Of a DNA stretch of 64,000 nt, positions 1 to 9,961 are shown one piece after another; within the stretch, counting starts at the first letter, position 1, and each line of letters begins with the position of its first letter. Position numbers and translations under genes: made by a program. The stretch is from Psychrobacter fulvigenes (GTDB taxonomy: Bacteria; Pseudomonadota; Gammaproteobacteria; Pseudomonadales; Moraxellaceae), in assembly GCF_904846155.1 (NCBI RefSeq), contig NZ_CAJGZP010000001.1:3162001-3226000 (forward strand), read 5' to 3'. The notes under the pieces were generated by a model that did not search any database, was not told the origin of the DNA, and worked only from the letters and a program-made list of their open reading frames with translations.

Positions 1-16
1 CAGCGTCTATTACAGT

Positions 17-958
17 TCAAGATATACAACTGCGTATCTGCTGTGCCATATTATACCATCCGTCAACGAAGGTTTTACTACCACTCATATCTTCAGCTTG
101 CACTGTGGTGTTGACAGGTTGCAGTTTGGCAAGTAACCCCTTCGCAGGATCACTTTGAGCCACCAAACACATTTGTTTAGCAGGGCGTTGCTCGTTTAAC
201 CAGCGCAGCTGACTGGCTTTGGGAGAAAGATGGTGATCAGCACTTAAGCTTCCAATCATCTGCAGCCCTAAACTTGCTTCAATATATTGATAAGCGTCAT
301 GATAGGCCCAGTAAGGGTATGTTTTTTGACTGCCTTGTTGCATGGTCTGTACCGTCCTATCCATGCGCTGAGCGAATTTTTTTGCATTGGCCTGATATAG
401 GCTTTTATATTGTGGATTGGCATGACTATGAATAACCGCCAGTGCACGGGTAATGGCTTTGGCGTTTTCAGGGTCTAACCAAATATGTGGGTCTAGCGTA
501 TTCGCAATAGGCTTGCCTTTGACATCACGCAACGGATGGCGATTGAAAGCATTAAATGCAAATAAGGAGATGGCATTGGGCGCATTATTCAAACTCGATG
601 CGAGGTTATTCTCTAGCGACTCACCAAACCATACGACAAAGGTGCTTTCTTGAATGGCTTTGATGTCACCAGGACTGATACTACCATGATGTCCCACCTC
701 CCCTGCTTGTAACAATTGATTGGCAGAAGGTGCGCCTTCCGTCACTGCTTGACTCAATAAAAACAACGGATAATTACTCACACTGACAGTGGCTGCATGC
801 GCACTCATCATTATTGAGCTAAACAGTATCAGGGTCGCGGCCATCCAACGTTTAGACCATCTAAATACCCTTGATACAGAACCAGACGATGTCTTATGAC
901 TTTTTTTATTGTGTGTTTTGCTAAGTGCACTGATACAGCGACGATAATTTACATACAT
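17..958 (-). CDS. znuA: Zinc ABC transporter substrate-binding protein ZnuA
   Basis: Periplasmic solute-binding protein of the high-affinity zinc importer ZnuABC (cluster A-I metal-binding family); it captures Zn2+ and passes it to ZnuB. A hydrophobic stretch after about residue 39, ending in SAHA-A, is a signal peptide, which suggests the true start could be the internal Met at 844, although AGGA lies 9 nt before the ATG at 958. Candidate metal ligands are the histidines in GHHGSISPGD, DPHIWLDPE and HDAYQY. The long histidine-rich loop typical of many ZnuA proteins is absent, so manganese specificity cannot be fully excluded, but the divergent zur-znuCB operon and the Zur-like box upstream argue for zinc. 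It is transcribed alone, away from its partners. Confidence 0.9.
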   Translation of the reverse strand: MYVNYRRCISALSKTHNKKSHKTSSGSVSRVFRWSKRWMAATLILFSSIMMSAHAATVSVSNYPLFLLSQAVTEGAPSANQLLQAGEVGHHGSISPGDIKAIQESTFVVWFGESLENNLASSLNNAPNAISLFAFNAFNRHPLRDVKGKPIANTLDPHIWLDPENAKAITRALAVIHSHANPQYKSLYQANAKKFAQRMDRTVQTMQQGSQKTYPYWAYHDAYQYIEASLGLQMIGSLSADHHLSPKASQLRWLNEQRPAKQMCLVAQSDPAKGLLAKLQPVNTTVQAEDMSGSKTFVDGWYNMAQQIRSCIS

Positions 959-1031
959 GCGATAAGTGTCCTATCCGTTTTATTTTAGACCTGTTTTTTT
1001 AGAAAAGCCTAGCAAGTTATGAATAGTAGTA

Positions 1032-1046
1032 TGTTATACTATAACA
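1032..1046. promoter_or_regulatory. Zur operator (perfect palindrome)
   Basis: TGTTATACTATAACA is a perfect 7-1-7 palindrome in the intergenic region between divergent znuA and zur. It matches the core of the gammaproteobacterial Zur box as I remember it (TGTTATA-N-TATAACA). One box placed here could repress both znuA and the zur-znuCB operon when zinc is plentiful. Function is inferred from sequence and position. Confidence 0.8.
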
Positions 1047-1082
1047 ATTAAAAACGCACTATTAATTTTGGGAGTTGGTGTT

Positions 1083-1610
1083 GTGTCAATGATCTCATCT
1101 ACTTGTGAACACTTACATGATGTTCAGCACTTTACGCCGCAGGATGTGGCTAAGCGTTTAGAGGCAGCAAAAGAGCAGTCTCGATTGCGTGGGGTGCGCT
1201 TTACTCCGCTACGTCAGCAGATATATACACTGGTGCTGCAAGCCAATAAACCAGTGGGTGCGTATGACTTAATCACACAGCTTCAGCAAATACGCTTAGA
1301 ATCAACAGATGAGAGCGCAAACAAGCAAACGCAAAAAAACGTCGCACCACCAACGGTCTATCGCAGTTTGGAGTTTTTATTGAGCGAGGGCTTGATTCAT
1401 CAGCTCACTTCACTCAATGCCTATGTTCCCTGTTGCCATCCCCGCGCACAGCATACAGCTGCATTTTTGATCTGTCAGCACTGTCAACGTGTACAGGAAT
1501 GTAGTAGTTTGCCAGTACAGGAAATGATGAGCTTTGCAGAACAGGATATAGGATTTGTCGTCGATCACAGTGTCATTGAACTGAGTGGACGCTGCCAAAA
1601 CTGTCAGTAG
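1083..1610 (+). CDS. zur: Fur-family zinc-responsive repressor Zur
   Basis: Fur-superfamily DNA-binding repressor. An N-terminal winged helix (RFTPLRQQIYTLVLQANKPVGAYDLI ... PPTVYRSLEFLLSEGLIHQL) is followed by a dimerisation and metal-binding domain with Cys/His pairs (CCHPRAQH, CQHCQ, CQNCQ at the C-terminus), as in Zur. The start is chosen at GTG 1083, 8 nt after GGAG; ATG 1089 and TTG 1068 are alternatives. It is the first gene of a zur-znuC-znuB operon and lies directly beside a Zur-type palindrome, so autoregulation is likely. The linker between helix and dimer domain carries a short extra Ser/Glu/Lys-rich insertion around ESTDESANKQTQK. Confidence 0.9.
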   Translation: MSMISSTCEHLHDVQHFTPQDVAKRLEAAKEQSRLRGVRFTPLRQQIYTLVLQANKPVGAYDLITQLQQIRLESTDESANKQTQKNVAPPTVYRSLEFLLSEGLIHQLTSLNAYVPCCHPRAQHTAAFLICQHCQRVQECSSLPVQEMMSFAEQDIGFVVDHSVIELSGRCQNCQ

Positions 1611-1660
1611 CATTTATGACTTATCATTTTTATAACCTTTAACCTAGTGATTGTGAGCGC

Positions 1661-2446
1661 ATGAGCCTTTTATTATCAGCCCTAGAACAACCACCAGCAT
1701 TAAGCGTAAGCAGCAGTACACCTCTGCTCAGCTTAAATGACGTGAGTTATTATATTGGTAAGCAGCGCTTGGTCGCCAATATCAATATTGATATTGCCGT
1801 CAATGAGACTGTCAGTCTAATAGGACCAAATGGTGCAGGAAAATCGACACTGGTTAAACTCATTTTAGATTTAATCCAGCCCACGCAAGGTCATATCACT
1901 GCGCATCAGCCGCTACAGCTTGGCTATGTACCGCAGCGCTTCACTGTGCCGCCAATCTTGCCGTTAAGGGTCAAAGACCTATTAGAGCAAGCGGACAAAC
2001 GGCGGTTGAGCGCTGAGCAACGGCAGTTTATTTTTGATAACTTATCCCTCAATCATCTACTGCCACGGCAAATGGGGCACTTATCAGGTGGTGAGACCCA
2101 GCGCGTGCTGCTGGCACGAGCGCTATTGGATAAGCCCAATCTGCTGATATTGGACGAGCCTATGCAAGGGCTTGATCCTGATACTGAAGTCTGGCTCTAT
2201 CAATTCATCGATGAATTGCCAGATTTTTTACGCTGTGCAATGTTGGTCGTATCGCATGATTTACATTGGGTGATGAAGGGCAGCCGCCGAGTGATTTGTT
2301 TGAATAAGCATATTTGCTGCGAGGGACAACCCAGCGAGCTTGCGATCACAGCAGAGTTTCAAAAACTGTTTGGTCATCATTATGAGCAGCCCTATGTGCA
2401 TAGACATCATGCCTGTGAGCATCAAGCCCCAAGTGACTTGCTGTAA
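1661..2446 (+). CDS. znuC: Zinc ABC transporter ATP-binding protein ZnuC
   Basis: Cytoplasmic ATPase of the zinc importer; hydrolyses ATP to drive transport through ZnuB. The ABC signatures are all present: Walker A GPNGAGKST, Q-loop region around YVPQRF, signature LSGGETQRV, Walker B LLILDEP, D-loop GLD and a switch histidine in VVSHDLHWV. The C-terminal extension is rich in histidine (GHHYEQPYVHRHHACEH), which could bind zinc; that is an inference. Located 50 bp after zur and 43 bp before znuB in one operon. Usual family length (about 250 residues). Confidence 0.93.
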   Translation: MSLLLSALEQPPALSVSSSTPLLSLNDVSYYIGKQRLVANINIDIAVNETVSLIGPNGAGKSTLVKLILDLIQPTQGHITAHQPLQLGYVPQRFTVPPILPLRVKDLLEQADKRRLSAEQRQFIFDNLSLNHLLPRQMGHLSGGETQRVLLARALLDKPNLLILDEPMQGLDPDTEVWLYQFIDELPDFLRCAMLVVSHDLHWVMKGSRRVICLNKHICCEGQPSELAITAEFQKLFGHHYEQPYVHRHHACEHQAPSDLL

Positions 2447-2489
2447 AACAATAATCTATAAAATAATAATTTAACGGACAACACCTGTT

Positions 2490-3293
2490 ATGACTGCTTG
2501 GTTAGCCATCATTGCCCCTGCCTGGATTGCCGGCAGTATTTTAGGTCTATTATCAGCGCCGCTTGGCTGCTTGGTATTATGGCGACGCATGGCGTTTTTT
2601 GCTGATGCTTTAGCACATGGCACTCTACTTGGAGTCGGGCTTGCCGTCTGGTGGCAGCTACCAATGGGCATGGGTATTGTGCTCGTCAGTGTCATGGTAG
2701 TCGCAGGACTGGTTTTGATAGACGATGAGCGCCTGCCCATTGATGCCGTACTGGCAGTGCTGGCCGTTTCATTATTATGTTTGGGTCTCCTCACCTTAAC
2801 CCAGTTGACTGACCAACAAGCAAATGTATTAGGCTTCTTATTTGGAAACTTACTTGAGCTTGATTGGGCTGACTTGCCACTCCTTGCTGCTAGCATACTG
2901 CTAGGCTTAGGGTTCTTAATTTATATCTGGCCTGCACAGTTAAAACTAGCAACCCATGAAGCCCTAGCCCGAATCCAAGGTATCAACCCCACCAAACAAC
3001 GACTATTCTTTATGGGCGTACTAGCAGGGTTTTGCGCGATTGCCTTGCAAGCAGTTGGTAGCTTACTGATCAGTGGCTTACTGGTACTACCCGCACTCAC
3101 TGCCCGTTTATGGTCAACCGCCCCCAGACAGATGGTCATCTTTGCACTCATCATCGCACAAGTAGGCGTAACCTTAGGCGTTTGGGGTAGCATTTGGCTA
3201 GATATACAGACTGGACTTGCCATTGTATTGGTGCTGGCTATCTTGTTTTTTGCCGCGCTTATCCTCTCTAAGCTCGGGACGCAGCAACATTAG
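2490..3293 (+). CDS. znuB: Zinc ABC transporter permease ZnuB
   Basis: Integral membrane permease of the ABC-3 family (ZnuB/MntB type), forming the channel for Zn2+. The protein is almost entirely hydrophobic with about eight predicted membrane segments and contains the family pattern GxLSAPLGCLVLWRRMAFFADALAHG near the N-terminus and LLISGLLVLPALTARLWS in the C-terminal half. Length 267 residues is normal. Third gene of the zur-znuC-znuB operon. Confidence 0.92.
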   Translation: MTAWLAIIAPAWIAGSILGLLSAPLGCLVLWRRMAFFADALAHGTLLGVGLAVWWQLPMGMGIVLVSVMVVAGLVLIDDERLPIDAVLAVLAVSLLCLGLLTLTQLTDQQANVLGFLFGNLLELDWADLPLLAASILLGLGFLIYIWPAQLKLATHEALARIQGINPTKQRLFFMGVLAGFCAIALQAVGSLLISGLLVLPALTARLWSTAPRQMVIFALIIAQVGVTLGVWGSIWLDIQTGLAIVLVLAILFFAALILSKLGTQQH

Positions 3294-3553
3294 AGCCGCT
3301 ATCTCTGTCTTTAGGGCTTTGTCCTTAGAAAAGTAGTTTAGGAAAAGTAAACTTTATTTGATAATTATCACTAGAGATTTTATAAAATATATGCTATAAA
3401 CTCGCTTATATAGCGCCGTATATCAGCAGTAGCCGCTCATACAGCTATGACTGATAAAACTCACGATGATAGTTTTACGGTTTATCTCCATTTTTGAGGG
3501 CGTCTTAGCTGTTTGAGCCTGTGATATTTTCTAGCTCATAAAGGATAAAGTCT

Positions 3554-4390
3554 ATGCCACAGTACCCTGCTCGCACTATCTTATCACCTGACGAGCAAGT
3601 GAATGTACTGCAGATCACGGACATGCATTTGGCGAGCATTGACGATATAACAGATGAAGATGTAGCATCTAAACGTCACTGTCGACAGAGCTTTGAAGCT
3701 GTTATTGAACAAGCGTTAAGTGAAGATATTCGTTGTGATTTGATTTTAGTCACTGGTGACTTAGTAAATGAAGTTAAGACCTCTATTTACGATTATATTT
3801 TCGAGGTACTCAGCGCCACAAACATCCCCTTTGCTTGCATTGCGGGTAATCATGACGTGACTGATGAAATTGATAGTCATCTTCCATTTTCTCAGCGTAA
3901 GCTCGTCGCAAAAACAGCAGATAAACGTCTTTTAAGCCAGCATGTCATTGATACTGAATACTGGCAATTGCTATTAATTAATTCCGCAGTCGCTGGCAAG
4001 ATAGCAGGTGAGATTACTGACCTTGATATTGATTGGCTGTGTACGCAATTGAACACCTGTGATAAGCCAGCTCTGATAGTACTGCATCATCATGTGTTGC
4101 CGATGCAGTCAGAATGGATAGATGCCCATATCGCAGAAAACACCGCCGAGTTTTGGCGAAGGATGTCCGCATTTAAACAGTTAAAGGTCATTGTGAGTGG
4201 TCATACGCATCAAGAGCAAACGCGCGACTATAATGGCGTGACTGCCTATACTACGCCGTCAACCTGCTACCAGTTCCAGCCTTATGAAGATGACTTTGCT
4301 TATGATAAGGATGCCCAGCCTGGCTACCGTTGGTTGCAATTAGCCAACACTGGACGGGTTGCAAGTTGGATTAAGAGATTAGATACTTGA
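3554..4390 (+). CDS. cpdA: 3',5'-cyclic-AMP phosphodiesterase CpdA
   Basis: Calcineurin-like metallophosphoesterase that hydrolyses cAMP to AMP in the cytoplasm. The five metallophosphoesterase blocks are visible in order: ITDMHL (D-x-H), VTGDLV (GD), AGNHDV (GNHD), LHHHVLP (H) and SGHTHQE (GHxH). Length (278) and the N-terminal QITDMHL pattern are typical of CpdA. It stands as a single gene about 260 bp after znuB with no shared operon. In relatives of this group it tunes cAMP levels acting through a CRP-type regulator; the target is not shown here. Confidence 0.85.
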   Translation: MPQYPARTILSPDEQVNVLQITDMHLASIDDITDEDVASKRHCRQSFEAVIEQALSEDIRCDLILVTGDLVNEVKTSIYDYIFEVLSATNIPFACIAGNHDVTDEIDSHLPFSQRKLVAKTADKRLLSQHVIDTEYWQLLLINSAVAGKIAGEITDLDIDWLCTQLNTCDKPALIVLHHHVLPMQSEWIDAHIAENTAEFWRRMSAFKQLKVIVSGHTHQEQTRDYNGVTAYTTPSTCYQFQPYEDDFAYDKDAQPGYRWLQLANTGRVASWIKRLDT

Positions 4391-4812
4391 TGCCCAGTCT
4401 TATGGGATGGGGTCAATTTACCACTGTGCTAAAATGCTAGTAAGCTCTTGAAAATTAACATAGAATGACCCGTTAAAAATAGTACTAGGCAAGCAGAGTA
4501 AAATAACCGATACTGCAAATATACTCACGTTATACAAACAACTAAGAAAACAGGAAGGTCTAACGTCAAATGTTAGGCAACAAAATAATGGCTAGGATAG
4601 CTACGACAACCACCAGCCAAGATTTCGCAATCGGCAATCACGATAAGTGATACACCGATATAAACATATCATGAGATCCTCTGTGTTACTTGCGTTACCA
4701 CGTGGTGAAACGTTCTGTAAGAGACAGACTATAGTATTCATTGAAAATGCTGAGTTCTTGTCTTTTGTAAATGTCGTTTTGTTGAATTAATTTGAAAAAC
4801 TAGGATACCCAT
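4391..4812. other. Intergenic region upstream of dksA
   Basis: About 420 bases without a credible gene between cpdA and dksA. The sequence is AT-rich towards the dksA start and probably contains the dksA promoter and a long leader. I see no tRNA, strong terminator or repeat here. Confidence 0.4.
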
Positions 4813-5253
4813 ATGAGCACTGTAACTACAAATCCAAGTGATGTTAAATTCACCCCTTATGTGCCTGCCAAAGACGAAGAATATATGTCTGATGCGCAGT
4901 TAGAGCACTTTAGAACTATTTTATTGGATTGGAAAAGCCAGCTTATTGGCGAGGCTGACCGCACTAAAACTTATATTCAAGACGAATCCAGTGCGATGCC
5001 AGATATCAATGATCGCGCCACTCAAGAAGAAGAGTTCGCCCTCGCGCTACGCACACGTGACCGTGAGCGTAAATTGATTCGTAAAATCGATAAGTCTATC
5101 GCTGAAATCGAAGGTGACGACTATGGTTTTTGTGAGACCTGCGGCGTAGAGATTGGCTTACGCCGTTTGGAAGCGCGTCCAACAGCGACTCAATGTATTG
5201 ACTGCAAAACTCTGTCCGAAATGAAAGAGCGTCAAAACCAAGGTCATACCTAG
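4813..5253 (+). CDS. dksA: RNA polymerase-binding transcription factor DksA
   Basis: Global regulator that binds RNA polymerase through its secondary channel and, with ppGpp, controls rRNA and amino-acid promoters. A long coiled-coil region (about residues 30-105, with the acidic tip motif around DINDRATQEEEF) precedes a C4 zinc finger with CETC and CIDC. Length 146 is typical. Start ATG at 4813. The next gene is gluQ, the common dksA-gluQ order in Gammaproteobacteria, but a strong terminator lies between them. Confidence 0.95.
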   Translation: MSTVTTNPSDVKFTPYVPAKDEEYMSDAQLEHFRTILLDWKSQLIGEADRTKTYIQDESSAMPDINDRATQEEEFALALRTRDRERKLIRKIDKSIAEIEGDDYGFCETCGVEIGLRRLEARPTATQCIDCKTLSEMKERQNQGHT

Positions 5254-5293
5254 AAGTACGCTGTATTTGTAAATGCTTCATATAAATATGACG

Positions 5294-5319
5294 AAAGCGA
5301 CCATCATGGTCGCTTTTTT
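5294..5319 (+). terminator. Rho-independent terminator after dksA
   Basis: GCGACCAT/ATGGTCGC hairpin followed by six T residues, 43 bp after the dksA stop. It probably separates dksA transcription from gluQ. Confidence 0.85.
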
Positions 5320-5440
5320 GCATTCATATATATGCGGTTATTTATAGAATCGACTAACAAAACAGATAAGTTTAATAAATAGCTTTTCATAACTGTTTTA
5401 TTTATCCTGTTGTCATACTTTTTTTTGATAGCTACTCACT

Positions 5441-6412
5441 TTGAATTCATTAAATATCAATACAAATCACTCACTCCAGTCTATACGTCCTGTAGGCCGC
5501 TTCGCTCCTTCGCCGACGGGCGAGCTGCACCTTGGCTCACTGACCACAGCGCTGGCAAGCTTTTGTCATATCAAATCCTTGGGTGGTAAGTGGCTATTGC
5601 GTATCGAAGATACCGATACTGAACGCTGTGACCGACAGTTCAGTGAACAAATTCTAATGGATTTAAAAGCGATCAGTTTACACTGGGATGATGATGTCAT
5701 TTACCAGTCTGAGCGTATCGATATCTATAATGACTATCTATCATCACAGCTTGCACCATTAACCTACGGCTGCCAGTGCTCGCGTAAAAGCTTGGCACAA
5801 TACTGGAAACGGCATGCTATATTAGAAAATGCTAACTCGCATAGTAGCAGCAAAAATCCTGCTGATACGCAGCGTTATCCTCGCTGCTGTATAGATGCCA
5901 ACCTTGATAAAAATAAGCATAAGCAGCGTATCCAACTGCCTGATTACGCCATAGGTTTTATGGATGGTATCCAAGGCATGCAATGGCATAATCCACAGCA
6001 GAGCTTGGGTGACATGGTGGTACGCCGCCAAGATGGGATGATCAACTATATTTTGGCAGCAAGTATCGATGATGGGCTACAACAGGTCAGCCATATCATG
6101 CGTGGGTTAGACATCTTACCGATGACCACTGCTCAAATCAGCATCATGCATGCAGCTAATCTGCCTGCAATAGACTACTGGTACCATTTGCCACTGATAC
6201 GCAACCCTGATGGGCAAAAGCTCTCTAAACAAAACCTAGCTCAGCCCATCGATACAAGTAGGCCCAGCGAGCTTATTGCCACCGCTTTGCAATTACTGCA
6301 GCAACCCACCGTTGAGATGGATACGCCAGCACGTATGCTAGAGCAAGCTATTGAACAGTGGGATAATACCCCTTTACAAAATAAGCTGTCTTTAACTATA
6401 GCCAGCTCCTAA
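5441..6412 (+). CDS. gluQ: Glutamyl-Q tRNA(Asp) synthetase
   Basis: Class I synthetase-like enzyme that attaches glutamate to queuosine at the wobble position of tRNA(Asp). The N-terminal HIGH-like block ([16 protein letters not shown]), a zinc-type cysteine group (CQCSR with downstream RCC), and the KMSKS-like KLSKQN motif are present, while the C-terminal anticodon domain of GluRS is absent, which is the GluQ hallmark. The start is assigned to TTG 5441; no good ribosome site is visible and there is no ATG before the catalytic block, so the start is uncertain. Confidence 0.9.
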   Translation: MNSLNINTNHSLQSIRPVGRFAPSPTGELHLGSLTTALASFCHIKSLGGKWLLRIEDTDTERCDRQFSEQILMDLKAISLHWDDDVIYQSERIDIYNDYLSSQLAPLTYGCQCSRKSLAQYWKRHAILENANSHSSSKNPADTQRYPRCCIDANLDKNKHKQRIQLPDYAIGFMDGIQGMQWHNPQQSLGDMVVRRQDGMINYILAASIDDGLQQVSHIMRGLDILPMTTAQISIMHAANLPAIDYWYHLPLIRNPDGQKLSKQNLAQPIDTSRPSELIATALQLLQQPTVEMDTPARMLEQAIEQWDNTPLQNKLSLTIASS

Positions 6413-6420
6413 ATAGAAAA

Positions 6421-6445
6421 ACGCCGCTGATAGCGACGCTTTTTT
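6421..6445. terminator. Convergent terminator between gluQ and ftsW
   Basis: A hairpin (CGCCGCT-GAT-AGCGACG, one mismatch) flanked by A-rich and T-rich runs lies between convergent gluQ and ftsW, and could serve both directions. Confidence 0.65.
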
Positions 6446-6502
6446 ATAACCAAATTTTTTAAAATCTGCCTATTCAAACCATTCTCTTTAAAAAACAGTT
6501 TT

Positions 6503-7699
6503 TTAAAAGTAGCGACACTGGCTCTTTTCTATTTGCGGGCTTTCTTTATTGATCTTGAGCAGCAATGCCACCATCACCAGACTGATGAGCATCGAGGAGC
6601 CACCATAACTAAAGAATGGCATAGTCAGACCTTTGGTTGGCATCGCACCCATGTTCATTGCCGCGTTAATAATCGTTTGCGCAATAAAAATAATCCCAAT
6701 ACCAAAAGCAGTATAGCTCATACGCATTTGCCGGCGTTTTAGCGCATTATAACTGATGCGCATGGCGCTACCGATGATAAGTGCTTCTAATATGAGAACC
6801 ATCGACACACCGACGAATCCTAACTCTTCACCCGTGATGGCTAATAAAAAGTCTGTATGTGCCTCAGGTAAATGCGCGAGCTTCTGTACACTTTCGCCAT
6901 AGCCCACCCCTGTAAACTCCCCGCGTCCAAAGGCAATTAAACTGCGTGCTAGCTGATAGTCAGTGTCTTGAATATCATCAAAGGGATCTAAAAAAGATAA
7001 TGCCCGTGTCAGGCGATACTGCACCATCGTGACTGCCAGCACACCCAATACACCAACGACGGCTGCAAGTGCGACAAACTGTTTATACGGAGCACCAGCA
7101 ATATAAAATATCGCGAATACTGTGCCCACAATCACAACTAAAGAACCAAAATCAGGCTGTAATAATAGTAAAAAGGTGAGTAAGCCGATGACTAAAGAGA
7201 TCCGCAAAAAGCCATCCCAGCCGTTACGTACTTCAAAAGAGCGTCGCACCACAAAGTCGGCCACAAATACCACAACGACCAGCTTCGCTAACTCTGCAAC
7301 CTGAAAGTTAATCACTCCTAAGTCTAACCAGCGTTTTGAGCCATTAATCGGCGTACCAAAGAGTGTTGCCACCAGCAGCGCACCCGTCACTGCCAATAAT
7401 ATAAACTGTGTCTCGGTTTGATACAGTGTTTTTAATGGTACAAAGTAATAGGGTATCGCTGCAGCAAGCAAGCCAATACCCATATATAGCAGTTGGTTCT
7501 CAAAGAAATGCAACTCTGTCATTCCGCGACTGAGCGCGAAAGGAATGGAAGCAGAAGCAACCATTAACAAGCTGAGTACCATCATACAACCGACACTAGA
7601 CAATAATATAGCGCGGGCTGAAGGCCAAGACAGAATACCATCTGAGTCAGAAATTGAGCGAGAATTTTGCGAAAAACGAGAAAGAAAAGAGAGCGCCAT
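6503..7699 (-). CDS. ftsW: Cell division protein FtsW (SEDS glycosyltransferase)
   Basis: Polytopic SEDS-family peptidoglycan polymerase acting with FtsI at the division septum. About ten hydrophobic segments are seen and the family motifs PDFGSLVV, GVGYGESVQKLAHLPEAHTDFLLAITGEELGFVG and MGAMPTKGLTMPFFSYGGSS are all present. The last two discriminate FtsW/RodA. Length 398. It lies 168 bp downstream of murD on the same strand, the dcw-cluster relation, although the rest of the dcw cluster is not in the window. Confidence 0.93.
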   Translation of the reverse strand: MALSFLSRFSQNSRSISDSDGILSWPSARAILLSSVGCMMVLSLLMVASASIPFALSRGMTELHFFENQLLYMGIGLLAAAIPYYFVPLKTLYQTETQFILLAVTGALLVATLFGTPINGSKRWLDLGVINFQVAELAKLVVVVFVADFVVRRSFEVRNGWDGFLRISLVIGLLTFLLLLQPDFGSLVVIVGTVFAIFYIAGAPYKQFVALAAVVGVLGVLAVTMVQYRLTRALSFLDPFDDIQDTDYQLARSLIAFGRGEFTGVGYGESVQKLAHLPEAHTDFLLAITGEELGFVGVSMVLILEALIIGSAMRISYNALKRRQMRMSYTAFGIGIIFIAQTIINAAMNMGAMPTKGLTMPFFSYGGSSMLISLVMVALLLKINKESPQIEKSQCRYF

Positions 7700-7867
7700 A
7701 ATATTTTAAGTACACTAACAAACAAAAAACACGGCGTTTATAAAACGCCACCGTTGAGACTTTAAAAGTCAGCTATTCCGTTGTTGACAGTAGCAGTAAT
7801 TCATAACCAAAACAATCATTTATACTGCCATTATTAATATTCAATAGCAGTATCAGCAGGATTGTTA

Positions 7868-9280
7868 TTAGCAACCAACCACTCGCTCGACCAGTTGAAT
7901 AAAGTGTTCGCCACGTGCAGCGTAGCTGGCATACTGATCAAAGCTGGCACAGGCTGGTGATAGCAGCACTGCTTTTACTTGCGACAAGCTACTAGCCGTA
8001 AGCTGTTCAATGGTTGCAAACGCACTCTCTAGCGTTTGACACTGATGTAGCACCACCTCATCGCTTAACTCTGCAGCGCGTAGATGCTGCTCAATTTGCT
8101 TGCCGTCTTCACCGATGCATAATACTTGGCTGACATAGTGGTTAATCAGAGGCGTCAACTCACCAAACTGCTGTCCTTTGCCTTGACCACCTAATATCAA
8201 TAGCAGCTTACCATCTTTGGGAGCATAGACTGCCCCTAGCCCTTCGATGGCGGCCATGGTCGAACCAATATTGGTGCCCTTTGAGTCATTGAAGTAATCA
8301 ATACCTGCAGCGCTCGCCACGTACTGACAACGATGTTCAAGACCTGTAAAGCGCTGTAAAGTACTAAGCATACTATCAAGAGGCAGTCCAGCAAGCTCGC
8401 CCAATGCAAGAGCCGCTTGCGCATTTAACAGATTATGGCGGCCTTTGACTAGCAGCTTGTCAGCGGATAATAAACGCTCTGTGCCACGCGCCAAATAAAT
8501 CTGACCGTCAGGATCCGTAATCAAGCCATATTGACCTTTGTCAGGAGCATGGATACCTGTGCTTATTCGCGGCAAATTGTCAGCGACCAAAGGCCGCGTC
8601 AAGGCGTCTTCACGGTTAATCACTACCGACTTGGCACCTTGAAAGATGCGATGTTTGGCTTGATGATAACCCAGCATATCGCCATGGCGATCCAGATGAT
8701 CAGGCGACATATTGAGAACAGTCGCCACCTGTGCACCCAAATTGGTCACAGTCTCTAACTGAAAACTGGATAGTTCAAGCACAGCCAAAGTCATATCACT
8801 ATTAGACAGCAGACTCAATGCTGGCACGCCAATATTTCCGCCAACACCAACATTGATGCCGGCATCAGCAGCCATCTCTCCTACCAAAGTCGTCACGGTG
8901 CTTTTGGCATTGGAGCCTGTAATAGCTACTATGGGTACCTCACAGGCTTCACAAAACAGCTGAATATCGCTTACTACAGGAATATTAGCTTGCCGTGCGG
9001 CAGCAACAGCGTCCGTTTCTAAAGAGATACCAGGGCTGATAATAATACGTGCCGCTTGTTGCAGCAGCTCTGCATCAATCGCACCGAACAGCCGAATCTC
9101 AACCGCTGCAGGTAGCTCTTTCGCCAATGCAGGTGCGGATTGCTTATCGGTGACCGCTACTCGGTAGCCTTTTTCGCTCAGATAACGCGCAGCTGACAAC
9201 CCTGACTGCCCTAATCCGACCACCACTTGTAGACCATCGCCTTTATGGATGAGTGTTTCTGGTGTTGCGAGGGTTGTCAT
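7868..9280 (-). CDS. murD: UDP-N-acetylmuramoylalanine-D-glutamate ligase MurD
   Basis: Cytoplasmic Mur ligase adding D-glutamate to UDP-MurNAc-L-Ala in peptidoglycan precursor synthesis. An N-terminal Rossmann-like UDP-binding part (VVGLGQSGLSAARYL) is followed by the ATP-binding P-loop (ITGSNAKSTVTTLVGEM), the central motif NMSPDHLDRHG, and a C-terminal domain with HRCQYV, FNDSKGTNIGST and LLSPACASFDQY. Length 470 is slightly above average. The ATP motif reads GSNAKST, as in MurD proteins. Confidence 0.95.
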   Translation of the reverse strand: MTTLATPETLIHKGDGLQVVVGLGQSGLSAARYLSEKGYRVAVTDKQSAPALAKELPAAVEIRLFGAIDAELLQQAARIIISPGISLETDAVAAARQANIPVVSDIQLFCEACEVPIVAITGSNAKSTVTTLVGEMAADAGINVGVGGNIGVPALSLLSNSDMTLAVLELSSFQLETVTNLGAQVATVLNMSPDHLDRHGDMLGYHQAKHRIFQGAKSVVINREDALTRPLVADNLPRISTGIHAPDKGQYGLITDPDGQIYLARGTERLLSADKLLVKGRHNLLNAQAALALGELAGLPLDSMLSTLQRFTGLEHRCQYVASAAGIDYFNDSKGTNIGSTMAAIEGLGAVYAPKDGKLLLILGGQGKGQQFGELTPLINHYVSQVLCIGEDGKQIEQHLRAAELSDEVVLHQCQTLESAFATIEQLTASSLSQVKAVLLSPACASFDQYASYAARGEHFIQLVERVVGC

Positions 9281-9934
9281 ATACTTTCCTTTTATAGTGC
9301 TTTTTAGCTATAGTGCCTTATAACGCCATGTCATCCGCTATCGAAAATCAGCGATTGTCTAAATCTGTATGCAACCATTATAAAACAGGTGTGGTAAACA
9401 CAGAATTATTAAATTGACAGTGAGCATCATAACGGTATCGTTCATTTTTCGGTACTGCTTTTTTGCCACTTTGTGCTATTATGCGCATAATTTTATATTA
9501 AGTTACTGAAGTTTGAACTGGACATTTCATTTTGTGTGCCAGTTTAGCATGATGTGACCTTTATCATGTGATGGTCTCGCCATATTCAGCAACTGCTCAC
9601 TACGTCATGACATTGCGGCAAACGCATGTTTATGTTTGTTTTGCCTACCTTATCTGACACTCTATCTACCACGATCATTCATCGTGGTCATTTATGCACT
9701 ACCTTAAGTTTTTTATCAAATTTTACTATCGGCAATACGGTAAATGCTTCAGTAGCCATTTTAGTTACGAAGCTTTGATAAGCTTTATATAACCTCTGAG
9801 GATAATGCAAGTGCAAGACCGCTTAACAGTATTGATTTGTTAAGCGACGTGGTAATGAAAGTCTGAGTGGTCGGTATTGTCCATAGACTATTATTGTCTA
9901 TGAGTGATACGCCTACCAGATAACGATTACTTTT
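9281..9934. other. Long intergenic region between murD and the SulP gene
   Basis: About 650 bases between divergent murD and the anion transporter. A short inverted repeat (CCACGAT / ATCGTGG near 9669-9687) is present. I see no RNA gene or convincing ORF. The region probably carries both promoters. Confidence 0.4.
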
Positions 9935-9961
9935 TTGCCCTTAACTATATGTAGTTTAATT

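Noticed and set aside
17..958. Manganese or iron rather than zinc binding for the ZnuA-like protein
   Set aside because: The histidine-rich loop is missing, but the adjacent Zur-type operator and zur-znuCB operon favour zinc.
2471..2896. Open frame opposite znuB
   Set aside because: Ser/Thr/Pro-rich low-complexity shadow of a well-supported membrane protein gene.
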